Shown: positions 33,169-42,625, numbered from the stretch's first letter. The stretch is 64,000 bases of DNA from an uncultured Cytophagales bacterium (GCA_938039675.1 CALHUI010000004.1:62001-126000), one strand, 5' to 3'. A program made the numbers and translations. Notes: generated by a model from the letters alone, not told the origin.

Positions 33169-34184
33169 TACGATGCGGTGTACTTTTTCAAGTACCAAGC
33201 CACGGTCTTTTCTATACCTGTGTCAAAGTTTTCATCGGCACGCCAACCAAGTTCATTTTCTAACTTGGTTGCATCTATGGCATAGCGGCGGTCGTGTCCG
33301 GCGCGGTCTTTCACAAAGGAGATAAATTGCTTGTATGAGCCTGAGGCCAGTGGTTTTATGCGGTCTAAAATTTCGCATATGGCATGAACAACCTGCAAAT
33401 TGGTGCGTTCGTTTCTGCCGCCGATGTTGTAGGTTTCGCCTGCCCTGCCTTTTTGGTAGGCAAGTAAAATCCCTTTGCAGTGGTCTAATACATACAGCCA
33501 GTCGCGCACATTGAGCCCGTCGCCGTAGATAGGGATGGGCTGATGCTGCAATGCTTTGCGAATAATGACAGGAATAAGTTTTTCATCATGCTGCTTTGGG
33601 CCGTAATTATTGGAACAGTTGGTCGTAACGCAGTTCAGTCCATAGGTATGGAAATAGCTCCGCACAATCATATCGCTGGCTGCCTTAGAAGCACTGTATG
33701 GGCTGTTGGGAGCGTAAGGTGTTGTTTCTGTAAACAGACCTGTTGCCCCAAGTGTTCCATACACTTCATCGGTAGAAACATGGTGAAACCGGCAATTCAA
33801 ATAATCTACCTTGTACTGAAAAGGAGCGTCCATCCAATAGCGACGGGCAACGTCAATCAATGTAAAAGTGCCGTTTACATTGGTGCGGATAAATGCCTCC
33901 GGCCCTGCAATGGAGTTATCCACGTGGCTCTCGGCGGCAAAGTGTATCACGCCGCGGATGTCATACTCGCGGAAAATAAACTCCACTAACTCACGATTGC
34001 AAATATCGCCTTTGATGAATTTGTATTGAGGATGCCCCACCAATTCTTGTAAATTGTCAAGATTGCCCGCATAGGTGAGCAAGTCCAGATTAACGACAAA
34101 GTAGTCAGGATTTTCAGTCAAAAAGTATGGTAAGAAATTAGCACCAATAAAGCCTGCGCCACCTGTTACGAGAATGTTTTGCAT
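33168..34184 (-). CDS. rfbB: dTDP-glucose 4,6-dehydratase
   Basis: This 338-residue extended SDR has TGGAGFIGANF at the start, the dehydratase motif STDEVYG and the catalytic YSASKAASD (YxxxK). It converts dTDP-glucose to dTDP-4-keto-6-deoxyglucose, the second step toward dTDP-rhamnose and related surface sugars. The partner rfbA lies 2.2 kb away, separated by two genes on the other strand; rfbC and rfbD are not in the window. Confidence 0.96.
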   Translation of the reverse strand: MQNILVTGGAGFIGANFLPYFLTENPDYFVVNLDLLTYAGNLDNLQELVGHPQYKFIKGDICNRELVEFIFREYDIRGVIHFAAESHVDNSIAGPEAFIRTNVNGTFTLIDVARRYWMDAPFQYKVDYLNCRFHHVSTDEVYGTLGATGLFTETTPYAPNSPYSASKAASDMIVRSYFHTYGLNCVTTNCSNNYGPKQHDEKLIPVIIRKALQHQPIPIYGDGLNVRDWLYVLDHCKGILLAYQKGRAGETYNIGGRNERTNLQVVHAICEILDRIKPLASGSYKQFISFVKDRAGHDRRYAIDATKLENELGWRADENFDTGIEKTVAWYLKKYTAS

Positions 34185-34203
34185 AGGTTAGTGAAATAGT
34201 TCG

Positions 34204-34237
34204 CAAATATAAGTGGTGCGCTTTGTTTTTATGCAAA
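34204..34237 (-). promoter_or_regulatory. Promoter of rfbB
   Basis: On the minus strand TTTG (34234-34237) and TATATTTG (34204-34211) are 22 bases apart. The -33 lies in a CAAAGCTTTG palindrome. The leader would be about 15-20 nt. Confidence 0.6.
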
Positions 34238-34278
34238 GCTTTGTAAATTAGCTTTTTGACTATTAGCCTCTATTTTTT

Positions 34279-35520
34279 ATGAACACCACCCCACCTGAAA
34301 CCAATAAACCGGAAGAGCCCGATAACCAACCTGTGGATACAGTTGCTTCGGATGAGGCAACCACAACGCCCAAAAAGAAGACCACCACTGCACCGATTGC
34401 AGAAGGCGACATAGAGCCCATTGGCTTGGAATTGCCCAAGGCTATTCAGGCACAGGTACAATGGGCAACGGAAGAAGCCAATATTTTGTTGGAATACACC
34501 ATTCAGAAAGGCATTGAAATCAGCGATGACACCCTTAATACGATTACCCGCGCCAAATATACTACCGATTGGAATGCAGAAAGTGAAGCTGCTTTTTGGA
34601 AAGCCTACCGCGAAATATCCATTGCCGTGCGCCCTGCAACGGTGAATAGCATTAAGGCCGGCAAAAGGTTCTACGGTCAAAAAATCTCTACATGGATTAA
34701 GTTGCTGACGGGCAGATGGTCGCAGCAGACGATGGCCGAATCGCGCATTGCTGTTTTGCGCTATCGGGCAGTGGCTGTTATCATCCTGTTGGTTATCATT
34801 ATTGCACAGATTTACTCCTTTACAGGCAGCGAACTGACCAAAGAAAACAAAGCCTTGCGGGCACAGTTTGACTCACTACTTTTCAAAAGCTGGGCTATGC
34901 AAGTGGGGGCTACCGATGCAGATAGCAGCACCATACTCAATACAACCTATCAACTCAACTACAACATCGGCAAGATGCAAACCATGCTGGAAGCCAATTT
35001 TAACTACATGATTAATTGGCATAAATGGTGGACACGTGCCGTTACATTGGGATTTTACACCCCGAACATTGAGCGCGACACTGCGGCGATTATCGAAATC
35101 GGCTGGGCAACACCTGATGAAAACTTTAACCGATATCGCCCCTTGGCGCGCATGGCTTATTCGGTAGGGTTCCCCCTGCAAGTGGTGAATATGTACTTGC
35201 TGCCGCTGCTTTATGGCATGATGGGCGCATGTGCTTATGTGCTGCGCGAAATTTCCAAAGAAGTGCAAAGCATGACCTACTCTAATGATGATGCGGTAAA
35301 CTATAACCTGCGGATTCAGTTAGGTGCGCTTTCGGGGCTAGTAGTAGGTTGGTTTCTCACACCGATAGGAAGTAAAGCAGATGATATATTTAGCATGTAT
35401 AATTTAGGACCTTTTGCATTATCTTTCCTAGCAGGATACAGCATAGAACTTGTATTTTCTGCAATGGACAGGTTCATTGCTGCATTTTCCAACAAAACAG
35501 CTAACAACATTAATACCTGA
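34279..35520 (+). CDS. Multi-pass membrane protein of unknown function
   Basis: This 413-residue protein begins with ~50 residues of Pro/Thr/Glu/Lys-rich, probably disordered sequence. A soluble helical part follows, then a transmembrane helix at ~165-183 (VAVIILLVIIIAQIYSF). After a ~120-residue loop with a coiled-coil start (LTKENKALRAQFDSLLF), three more helices lie near 305-325, 350-365 and 375-400. The last contains LGPFALSFLAGYSIELVFS. I recognise no family. It is divergent from rfbB and six bases ahead of the TauE-type gene, so probably co-transcribed with it. Confidence 0.75.
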   Translation: MNTTPPETNKPEEPDNQPVDTVASDEATTTPKKKTTTAPIAEGDIEPIGLELPKAIQAQVQWATEEANILLEYTIQKGIEISDDTLNTITRAKYTTDWNAESEAAFWKAYREISIAVRPATVNSIKAGKRFYGQKISTWIKLLTGRWSQQTMAESRIAVLRYRAVAVIILLVIIIAQIYSFTGSELTKENKALRAQFDSLLFKSWAMQVGATDADSSTILNTTYQLNYNIGKMQTMLEANFNYMINWHKWWTRAVTLGFYTPNIERDTAAIIEIGWATPDENFNRYRPLARMAYSVGFPLQVVNMYLLPLLYGMMGACAYVLREISKEVQSMTYSNDDAVNYNLRIQLGALSGLVVGWFLTPIGSKADDIFSMYNLGPFALSFLAGYSIELVFSAMDRFIAAFSNKTANNINT

Positions 35521-35525
35521 TTGCT

Positions 35526-36308
35526 TTGAATTTTACTGATATAGGAATGTACCTGCTGCTGCTGGCAGCAGGTAGTTTTGCAGGTTTCGTAAACACGCTT
35601 ACCGGAAGCGGCTCGGTCGTTACTATTGCCGCCTTGATTTTTGCAGGATTGCCTGCCAATATTGCCAATGGCACTAATCGCCTCGGTGTTATGGTGCAAA
35701 CCTCTGTGGGGATGCTGACCTTTGCCCGACACGGGAAAGCGCACGTACAAGGTTCTGCTTGGTTTATTACACCTGCCGTACTGGGAGGTATTGCAGGGGC
35801 TTGGTTAGCTACGCAAACTTCGGGAGAAGTATTTGAGCGCTGGCTGGGCATCATTATGGTAATGATGCTGTTCATTATTCTGTATAAACCCAAAAAGTGG
35901 CAACGCGAACATAGCGAAGCGCATAGCCAACGCAACCTGCTGAATCTGATAGTATTTTTTGGTATTGGGTTCTACGGCGGGTTTATTCAGGCAGGCATCG
36001 GTATTTTCCTGATGATTGCGTTGGTGCTGGTCGCACGATTCAACACGCAGGAATCTACCATCCTGAAACTCAGTGTAGTGTTTTTTATCAACATTCCCTC
36101 TTTTCTGATTTTTATCTACTACAATCAAGTAGATTGGCTTTACGGTGGAATTATGGCAATCGGGCAGAGTATCGGAGCGGCAATAGCGGCGCGCTTTGCA
36201 CTGAAAAGCAAACACGCCGCCATATGGACTTACCGATTACTGGTGGCGGTAGTAGCTGCTTCCATTTGGCAACTGTTTGATTTGGGGCAATACCTCCCGT
36301 CTTTTTAA
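35526..36308 (+). CDS. Sulfite exporter TauE/SafE family membrane protein
   Basis: This 260-residue protein has seven to eight hydrophobic helices and the family-like N-terminal motif FAGFVNTLTGSGSVVTIAAL and its later repeat-like FYGGFIQAGIGIFLMI. The frame opens with TTG at 35526, and an ATG lies seven codons on; either may be the start. The family exports organosulfonates, sulfite or similar anions. The substrate is not determinable here. Confidence 0.88.
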   Translation: MNFTDIGMYLLLLAAGSFAGFVNTLTGSGSVVTIAALIFAGLPANIANGTNRLGVMVQTSVGMLTFARHGKAHVQGSAWFITPAVLGGIAGAWLATQTSGEVFERWLGIIMVMMLFIILYKPKKWQREHSEAHSQRNLLNLIVFFGIGFYGGFIQAGIGIFLMIALVLVARFNTQESTILKLSVVFFINIPSFLIFIYYNQVDWLYGGIMAIGQSIGAAIAARFALKSKHAAIWTYRLLVAVVAASIWQLFDLGQYLPSF

Positions 36309-36343
36309 TAGCACAACATGAAGGAAGCAAGATTTTGGGAGTG

Positions 36344-37207
36344 TTAATCCTGCACCAACTTAACCAAATACTGCCCGTAGCCGCTTTTGAGCAATGGTTC
36401 TGCTGCTTTTAACAATTGTTCTTTGCTTATAAAGCCCATGTTATAGGCAACTTCTTCAATACAGCCGATTTTAAGGCCTTGCCGCTCTTCAATAACCTGC
36501 ACAAATTGCCCGGCCTGCATTAGGGAATTGAAGGTACCTGTATCTAACCAAGCCGTACCGCGCTGCAATATACCTACTTTCAACTTGCCCATGCGCAGGT
36601 ATTCTTTGTTTACATCGGTGATTTCATACTCGCCGCGTGCCGAAGGTTGTATAGAGGCTGCAATGTCCAGCACCGAATTGTCATAAAAATAAAGCCCCGG
36701 AACGGCATAATTAGACTTTGGTTGTTGAGGTTTTTCTTCAATGGAAAGTACGTTCATGTCTTTATCAAACTCTACAACCCCGTAGCGTTCGGGGTCAGAT
36801 ACATGATAGGCGAATACTACACCACCCTCGGGGTCATTGTTGGCCTGCAACAACGCCGACATACCTGCTCCATAGAAAATATTATCCCCCAAAATGAGCG
36901 CAACCTTGTCATTGCCTACAAACTCTTTTCCGATGACGAAAGCCTGTGCAAGCCCGTTGGGTACGAGCTGTACCGCATACTCAAACCGACACCCGATTTT
37001 GCTGCCATCACCCAACAGGCGCATGAAAGCCGGTTGGTCTTCGGGAGTGGTGATAATCAGTATTTGGCGAATACCTGCCAACATGAGCGTAGAAAGCGGG
37101 TAATATATCATCGGCTTGTCATATACAGGCACTAACTGCTTGCTGACTGCCATCGTGATAGGATACAGGCGCGTGCCGGAACCACCGGCTAATATGATTC
37201 CTTTCAT
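36344..37207 (-). CDS. rfbA: Glucose-1-phosphate thymidylyltransferase
   Basis: This 287-residue nucleotidyltransferase has the signature [20 protein letters not shown], followed by [32 protein letters not shown] and [20 protein letters not shown]. It makes dTDP-glucose from dTTP and glucose 1-phosphate, feeding rfbB. It has a well-formed promoter placed at the end of the large repeat-protein gene. Confidence 0.96.
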   Translation of the reverse strand: MKGIILAGGSGTRLYPITMAVSKQLVPVYDKPMIYYPLSTLMLAGIRQILIITTPEDQPAFMRLLGDGSKIGCRFEYAVQLVPNGLAQAFVIGKEFVGNDKVALILGDNIFYGAGMSALLQANNDPEGGVVFAYHVSDPERYGVVEFDKDMNVLSIEEKPQQPKSNYAVPGLYFYDNSVLDIAASIQPSARGEYEITDVNKEYLRMGKLKVGILQRGTAWLDTGTFNSLMQAGQFVQVIEERQGLKIGCIEEVAYNMGFISKEQLLKAAEPLLKSGYGQYLVKLVQD

Positions 37208-37220
37208 ACAGTAAACTATG

Positions 37221-37255
37221 TAAATAAAAAATGGCAGAGGATAAAGCCCTCCGCC
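37221..37255 (-). terminator. Terminator of the giant repeat-protein operon, overlapping the rfbA start region
   Basis: On the minus strand GGCGGAGG and CCTCTGCC pair (one G-U) around a seven-base loop, followed by ATTTTTTATTT. The rfbA start site is predicted inside the first arm, so an rfbA-initiated RNA would lack most of that arm. Confidence 0.7.
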
Positions 37256-37287
37256 AAAGTTAGATACACAAATAAATAACGAGCAAA
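37255..37287 (-). promoter_or_regulatory. Promoter of rfbA
   Basis: On the minus strand TTTG (37284-37287), 21 bases, then TAACTTTG (37255-37262), an exact consensus match. The start near 37249 leaves a leader of about 42 nt. Confidence 0.7.
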
Positions 37288-37292
37288 TCTAT

Positions 37293-40200
37293 TTATTCAA
37301 TTACCAGTCGGCGGATAATTACAATTGGTTTTTCCAGTGACATATGGCTTACTTCTATGCGGCACAGATATACGCCTGCCGCAAGTGCCTGTGAAGCATT
37401 GCGCTCCCATATGCGGGCATGAAAACCTGCGCCATAGTTTTTATCTTCACTGAAAATTTCCTGCCCCATGCTGTTGATGATGCTGAGGCGAGCATGAGCA
37501 CCTTGCAGATTGTCGGGCAGGGCAAATTCCAGATGAGCCTGGTTGCGTGCAGGATTTGGCCACACTTGGAAAGATACCTGCTCGACATTCATTTGTTTTT
37601 TAACAAAGTCCCAATTGCCGTAAATGATGCGGAAGCGGTTGGCGGGCTGCTCGCTGCGGAATACATAGCGATTGGTTTTACTCATATCCACATAGCGCTG
37701 CGCCTGAGGGTCGTATAGGAAGAGCATACTGCCGCTGCCAAAGTAGCTATTGTCCCATTCAATGGTAGTATTGCCCCCTGTCCGATTACTTTCTACGGTA
37801 AACTCCCACACATATTCGGAGGCGGTTGGCACTACGTCTTTGGCAAATTTTGGATAGAAATAGGCTGGGCGCAGGAAGTTTACTTCCAGATAATCGGCAA
37901 AGCGAGGCAGAGTCATGTCGTCATACTCATCTTTCAACTCGCTTGCATCGGGGCGCATCCCAAAACCTGCCAGATTGTTTACTAACTCACCGTTGCGTAC
38001 ACAGAGTTGTACATCCCAAGCTCCACTACTGAGTGCATTGCGCAGCGTAGGGTCGTTGTCTTCCACTCTGCCACTGTTTACATTGCGATTTTTCAGCACC
38101 GGAATATTAATGTTGAGTGCGCGGTCTGCAAAAACAAATCCGCCACGGAAGCGGCGCAGCACATCATCATCTTTAAAACTGCCGTCAAAAGTACGCAGCC
38201 TGCCCAATCCGTTAGGGTTGTTGTTGGCTGTGCGCACGTCTGTCCATGAAATATTGAAGTTGTAAGGCGATGCAATCTGATTCCAGCCTTGTTGCAGGTT
38301 CATTACGAAAGGTGTTGCCTGATTGGCACGTGCACCATCGCCGGGGCCTGAGTCTATGCTGTTGTTAGATGCACCCGACCACGGTTCGCGGACAATCAGC
38401 CAGTAGCCTTTACCCAATTCTATGTTGCGGAACCCCTGTTGGTATTCTATGTTCTGCCCGTTTTCATAGCGGAACAATCGCCAGCGTTTATTGTCGTAAG
38501 CACCCAGTTCGTTTTCAAAAACGGTCAGGGCTTCTTTGTTATCCAAACTGAGCGGAACAGAAACAATCTGATAAGCCTGCTGCGAATCGCCAAAGCGAAT
38601 ATCGGGGATGGCAAGGCCGCGTGCACTTGAATAACGGATGTAGGTATAACCGCGCTGCGAACGGGTCATATTGCCGGAGCGGTCGGTTACTTCAAAGTAA
38701 TACTCTGCACCCAGCTCGTCAAAATCGGTACTTGCAATAAATGCACGATAAACATTATCAACCAGTACGGCATCGCGTTGGCGGAACGAGTTATTGTCCT
38801 GTGTAATGCCTTTAAAGAAGCATACCACGCGTTGGATACCTACGTTGTCGGTGGCGGTAATAGTAGGGGCTACCGACTCAATGGTTTGACTCAAATCGAG
38901 CAGGGCAGGGAAGTTAGTATTGGTTATGACCGGAGGGATATTATCTATGGCAATGCTGAATGTGCCATTGCTCAGTCCGAATACGGCACTGTTGGTTGCC
39001 ACAGACACACGCACGCGGTAATTACTGCCCAACGGGAAATCAGGTGTAATCAAGCGGCTGAAAGTGCCACTGTTTTCTACGCTGCTGGCTAATTCGCGCA
39101 CCACGGTTCCGTCGGCCGTAATCAACTCTATGCGGTGCAGCAAACTTCCCAGATTGCTTTGCCATACGATGTTGTAACTGAGCGTACGGAACCACACATC
39201 ACCTGCGGCAGGAGATGTAACCGTAATCTGCGGACGGGTAATGCGAAAATCGGCGTTGCTGTCATCAAAAAATGATACAGCCCCCGCCGCGCTGATGCGA
39301 ATGCGGTAGTCTGTGCCTGTTACAAGGTTATCGGGCAGTGTCCATGTAAAGGAGCCGCCTGTGGCAGCCGTGGTAATATTTTGCAGCACAATACCGCCTT
39401 TCAGCAAGTCAATCCGAACAGGGTTGTTGTTCAGGTTGTCCTGCCAAGTGATAGTATAGCGGAAATTATTGCTGAACCAAGCCTCCCCGCCGTTAGGCGT
39501 TAAAACAGTGATGGAAGGGCGAATAAGCGTAAAGGGGAAGGTGTTTTCCGTAAATACGGTTTCATCGGCAAGGTTGGTGATGCGGATGCGATAATCGCCT
39601 GAAGGTGGCAAATCGGATGGCACAGTCCAGCGCAAAATATTGCCCGTAGTGTTGTTGGCAATATTGCGTAACAACACGCTGCTTCTGAAAAGGTCTATAC
39701 GCACGTTACCCGGCAGGTTGCTCACCCATGTGATATCGTAAGAGTAGCCCAGAAACAGTTCTTGGCCGGCCATGGGGCTTGTAATGGCAAACTGTTGTGT
39801 CAATAGGCGGAAGTCGTTATCGCTTACGTCGGTCGCTCGGTTGTCTTCCGTGCGAATGCGGATGCGGTAGCCCTCCTGCCCAATACCAAGCATAGCAGGG
39901 GCAATCCACGTAAAGCTGCCTTGCATGGCAGGAACAGCGGGATTAATCACCCCCACCAAACTATTGTTTTGCAGCAATTCAATAACCACGTTGCCCGATG
40001 TAATATTGGTTTGCCAGCGGATGATAAATGTTGTGCCGCGCACAATGGCTTCTCCTCCGTTAGGGGCTATAACGCGAATGGTGTCATTGTTGGCAATTGC
40101 AAAATCATTGTCGCTCCAATCGCGGATAGTAGTATCGGCTGTACTGCTTACCCGCACGCGGTAGTTATTGCCTATGGCTACATCGGCGGGAACAGTCCAT

Positions 40201-41867
40201 GAAAAGTTGCCGTTGCTTGGCACATTGGTTGCAATCGAACGCAAAAAATTGCCGCCCCTGAAAAGGTCAATATTAACGTTTTCGGGAATATTGTCTGTCC
40301 ATACGATATTATGATTACGCGTGCGAAAGAAAGTTTCGCCACCATTGGGGGTCTGTACGGTGATTCTTGGGTCGTCCAGGATTTCAAAATTTGCCGCACT
40401 TTCCGATGTAGAAGCGTTGGCATTGAAGGTAATGCGCAGCCGGTAGTTATTAGCAGGCGTTACTGATGGGGCTATCAACCAGTTAAAAGTTCCATTGTTG
40501 GGGATATTAGTTGCTAAATTTTGTACAACAGTGCCGGCGCGAACCAAATCAATGGAAACAGTGCCTCCCAAGTTGCTTTGCCAAGTAACGGGATAGGTGC
40601 GTGTACGGTTGAAGGTTTCACCTCCGTTAGGCGAGGTAATGCGCCCGAAAGGCCCTGCAATGGAGAAGTTGCCGGAAGTTGTCGTATATTCGGGCGTTGT
40701 GCCGATGCTTACCAAACGGATACGGTAATCATCACCATCGGCAAGCGTATTGGCAACCGTCCAGGTGAAAGTACCGCCCGTTGCGGGCACAGTTGCCGCC
40801 AACACTTCCGTAGTAGTACCTCTCAACAACTCAATCCGCAAATTGCCCGTCAGATTGGTTTCCCATGTGATGTTGAAATTTGCACCTTTCAGTATACTTG
40901 CGCCTGTAGTGGGGGCTGTTAAAATCAGAAAATTACCAATTGTGAAATCATTGGCAGAGGTAATAGTAACGCTGTTATCGGAGTTGTTGGTCAAACGGAT
41001 GCGGTAGTCATCACCATCGGGCAGCATATTAGGAACTGTCCATGCAAAGGGATTCGCGCCCGTCCCTGTACTAATGTTCGCCGTTACAACCCCTGCTTTT
41101 AATAAATCAACGCGAAAGTTACCGGGAATACTGGTCAGCCACTGAATGTTTTGCGTAGTGCCGCGCTGCCAGCGCTCGCCGCCATTGGGTGCAATCAATC
41201 GCAACACGCGCCCAATGATAAAATCCGAAACACTTACCACTCTTACAAAAGGGTCTGAAACGCTGCTGATACGGATGCGATAGTTTGAATCATCGGGTAA
41301 GTCTGCCGCTACGTTCCAAAGTTCGTTGCCATCGTTAGGTGTAGAAGCAAACAAGACTGCCTGTACGGCATTGCCCCTCAGTAATTCTATGCGCACGTTT
41401 TCCGTAGGCGGCAAATTGTTACTTGTCCATGTGATGGCATAGACTGTGGGTTTGGGCAAAGCCTGTCCGCCGTTGGGTTGTGTAATGCTGATGCTTCTGC
41501 CGCCGCTGATAGCAAAATTATTGTCGCTTTGGTCGGTATCTGCCGAAGCAGTCGCCCGACGGATGCGGATGCGGTAATCGTTGCGGGTAGCAATTGTTGT
41601 GGGTACGTTCCACGCAAAGGGGCTTGTTGTGATGCTGACGGGGGTTAGTGTCTGATATAACTCGCCGCCGGCGAGCAGTTCTAACACAAAAACATCGTTG
41701 GCCGCACCGCCCGAAGTGAAGGTAAAGGAGATATTCACCGTACTACCTGCGGCAATCGTCTCACCGCCGTTGGGAGAAGTAATGGTTACACTCTGGGAAA
41801 ATACCCATGAGGGCATTATCAGCCATGCCCATAGCATGATTTTTCGAAATAGTTGCTTTGTCATCAT
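37293..41867 (-). CDS. Giant secreted protein with ten tandem Ig-like repeats and a T9SS sorting domain
   Basis: The ATG at 41867 gives 1524 residues with a Sec signal ending at WVFSQ. Ten tandem repeats of about 97-100 residues follow, each opening with a variant of SPNGGETF...ITWQSN and ending with a YRIRI strand. Several repeats deviate (PTTGAS, PMAGQE, PAAGDV). A different Ig-like or linker region begins near residue 1000 (PPVITNTNFPALLDL, TDNVGIQRVVCFFKG). The last ~90 residues are a type A T9SS C-terminal domain (VWPNPARNQAHLEFAL, NSMGQEIF, GVYLCRIEV). The protein should be exported and attached to the cell surface, as an adhesin or matrix protein. It follows the small tethered repeat protein by 55 bases. 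Confidence 0.9.
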   Translation of the reverse strand: MMTKQLFRKIMLWAWLIMPSWVFSQSVTITSPNGGETIAAGSTVNISFTFTSGGAANDVFVLELLAGGELYQTLTPVSITTSPFAWNVPTTIATRNDYRIRIRRATASADTDQSDNNFAISGGRSISITQPNGGQALPKPTVYAITWTSNNLPPTENVRIELLRGNAVQAVLFASTPNDGNELWNVAADLPDDSNYRIRISSVSDPFVRVVSVSDFIIGRVLRLIAPNGGERWQRGTTQNIQWLTSIPGNFRVDLLKAGVVTANISTGTGANPFAWTVPNMLPDGDDYRIRLTNNSDNSVTITSANDFTIGNFLILTAPTTGASILKGANFNITWETNLTGNLRIELLRGTTTEVLAATVPATGGTFTWTVANTLADGDDYRIRLVSIGTTPEYTTTSGNFSIAGPFGRITSPNGGETFNRTRTYPVTWQSNLGGTVSIDLVRAGTVVQNLATNIPNNGTFNWLIAPSVTPANNYRLRITFNANASTSESAANFEILDDPRITVQTPNGGETFFRTRNHNIVWTDNIPENVNIDLFRGGNFLRSIATNVPSNGNFSWTVPADVAIGNNYRVRVSSTADTTIRDWSDNDFAIANNDTIRVIAPNGGEAIVRGTTFIIRWQTNITSGNVVIELLQNNSLVGVINPAVPAMQGSFTWIAPAMLGIGQEGYRIRIRTEDNRATDVSDNDFRLLTQQFAITSPMAGQELFLGYSYDITWVSNLPGNVRIDLFRSSVLLRNIANNTTGNILRWTVPSDLPPSGDYRIRITNLADETVFTENTFPFTLIRPSITVLTPNGGEAWFSNNFRYTITWQDNLNNNPVRIDLLKGGIVLQNITTAATGGSFTWTLPDNLVTGTDYRIRISAAGAVSFFDDSNADFRITRPQITVTSPAAGDVWFRTLSYNIVWQSNLGSLLHRIELITADGTVVRELASSVENSGTFSRLITPDFPLGSNYRVRVSVATNSAVFGLSNGTFSIAIDNIPPVITNTNFPALLDLSQTIESVAPTITATDNVGIQRVVCFFKGITQDNNSFRQRDAVLVDNVYRAFIASTDFDELGAEYYFEVTDRSGNMTRSQRGYTYIRYSSARGLAIPDIRFGDSQQAYQIVSVPLSLDNKEALTVFENELGAYDNKRWRLFRYENGQNIEYQQGFRNIELGKGYWLIVREPWSGASNNSIDSGPGDGARANQATPFVMNLQQGWNQIASPYNFNISWTDVRTANNNPNGLGRLRTFDGSFKDDDVLRRFRGGFVFADRALNINIPVLKNRNVNSGRVEDNDPTLRNALSSGAWDVQLCVRNGELVNNLAGFGMRPDASELKDEYDDMTLPRFADYLEVNFLRPAYFYPKFAKDVVPTASEYVWEFTVESNRTGGNTTIEWDNSYFGSGSMLFLYDPQAQRYVDMSKTNRYVFRSEQPANRFRIIYGNWDFVKKQMNVEQVSFQVWPNPARNQAHLEFALPDNLQGAHARLSIINSMGQEIFSEDKNYGAGFHARIWERNASQALAAGVYLCRIEVSHMSLEKPIVIIRRLVIE

Positions 41868-41922
41868 AAGTATCTGTGGCAAAGTTGGAAAATGCGTAAA
41901 AGGACTGTGGTGACGGGTTTAT

Positions 41923-42459
41923 TTATTGCCCATCGGGAAGAGGAGGTTCGGGCAACGAGCGAGTTTTAGGCTTGGTGAGCTGAATGCCCAGAAAAGTAAG
42001 CCCTGCGGCTACTATCAGCCCGCCTGCAACCAAAAGAATTTTCTTGCTGGTTTTTTTATCCGACTTTACCGTCAGTAAATTGCTTTTTCCACTGACACCA
42101 TCGCCGTTCAACGGCTGTATCACCAAACGATATCCTCCGCCTTTGGGAAAATTGGCAGGTACATTCCAGACAAAACTGTTTACCCCCGCACGGCTGGCAA
42201 CGCGATACTCAACAGTAGCATAGAGCATCTCATTGCGATACAAATCTATCCGCACGGTATCGGTAAAGTTACAAGTCCATGTAATGATTTGTTCTTTACC
42301 TGCTGTAATGATATCTGTCGGTTGCTCTATTCTGATAGCTTTGATGGTATCAGCCCAATTCAACAGTGTTGATGCTTGTGCCCAAAGGGGGGCAGATGCC
42401 TGTGCTGAAAGCAATGGCAGCCAAGCAACCAATGCCAAAATGAGGAAAAATTTTTTCAT
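41923..42459 (-). CDS. Membrane-tethered protein with a single copy of the giant protein's repeat
   Basis: The ATG at 42459 gives 178 residues: Sec signal (ILALVAWLPLLSAQA), one Ig-like repeat (about residues 40-130: IEQPTDIITAGKEQIITWTC, VRIDLYRNE, NVPANFPKGGGYRLVI), a basic spacer and a C-terminal helix (LLVAGGLIVAAGLTFLGIQL). A short Pro-rich tail ends it. The predicted topology puts the repeat outside the inner membrane and the tail inside. It is the first gene of the unit with the giant repeat protein; this is shown by the shared repeat and the 55-base gap. Confidence 0.78.
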   Translation of the reverse strand: MKKFFLILALVAWLPLLSAQASAPLWAQASTLLNWADTIKAIRIEQPTDIITAGKEQIITWTCNFTDTVRIDLYRNEMLYATVEYRVASRAGVNSFVWNVPANFPKGGGYRLVIQPLNGDGVSGKSNLLTVKSDKKTSKKILLVAGGLIVAAGLTFLGIQLTKPKTRSLPEPPLPDGQ

Positions 42460-42569
42460 AGGCAAACGTATGGCAATTTGTGCGCAATATACGATAAACA
42501 GGCGACTTAACTAAGGGCGGCACAGCAAATAACTATACGTAAAGCATTCGTCGGTGGATGCAGCGGCAA

Positions 42570-42600
42570 CAAAAAAGCCCTGCCAAAATTAAGCAGGGCA
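42570..42600 (-). terminator. Terminator of the ATP-grasp gene
   Basis: On the minus strand GCCCTGC and GCAGGGC pair around a nine-base loop and are followed by TTTTTTG. It lies about 25 bases past the stop codon. Confidence 0.8.
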
Positions 42601-42625
42601 AGTATTGATTGTCGGGCGGCAGCAA

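Noticed and set aside
35526..35547. ATG at 35547 as the sure start of the TauE-type gene
   Set aside because: Both TTG 35526 and ATG 35547 fit; nothing in the sequence decides, so the longer version is listed with the doubt stated.
38900..41850. Regular DNA repeats resembling a CRISPR or satellite array
   Set aside because: The period is about 300 bases, the reading frame is kept throughout, and the repeats correspond to protein Ig-like domains.
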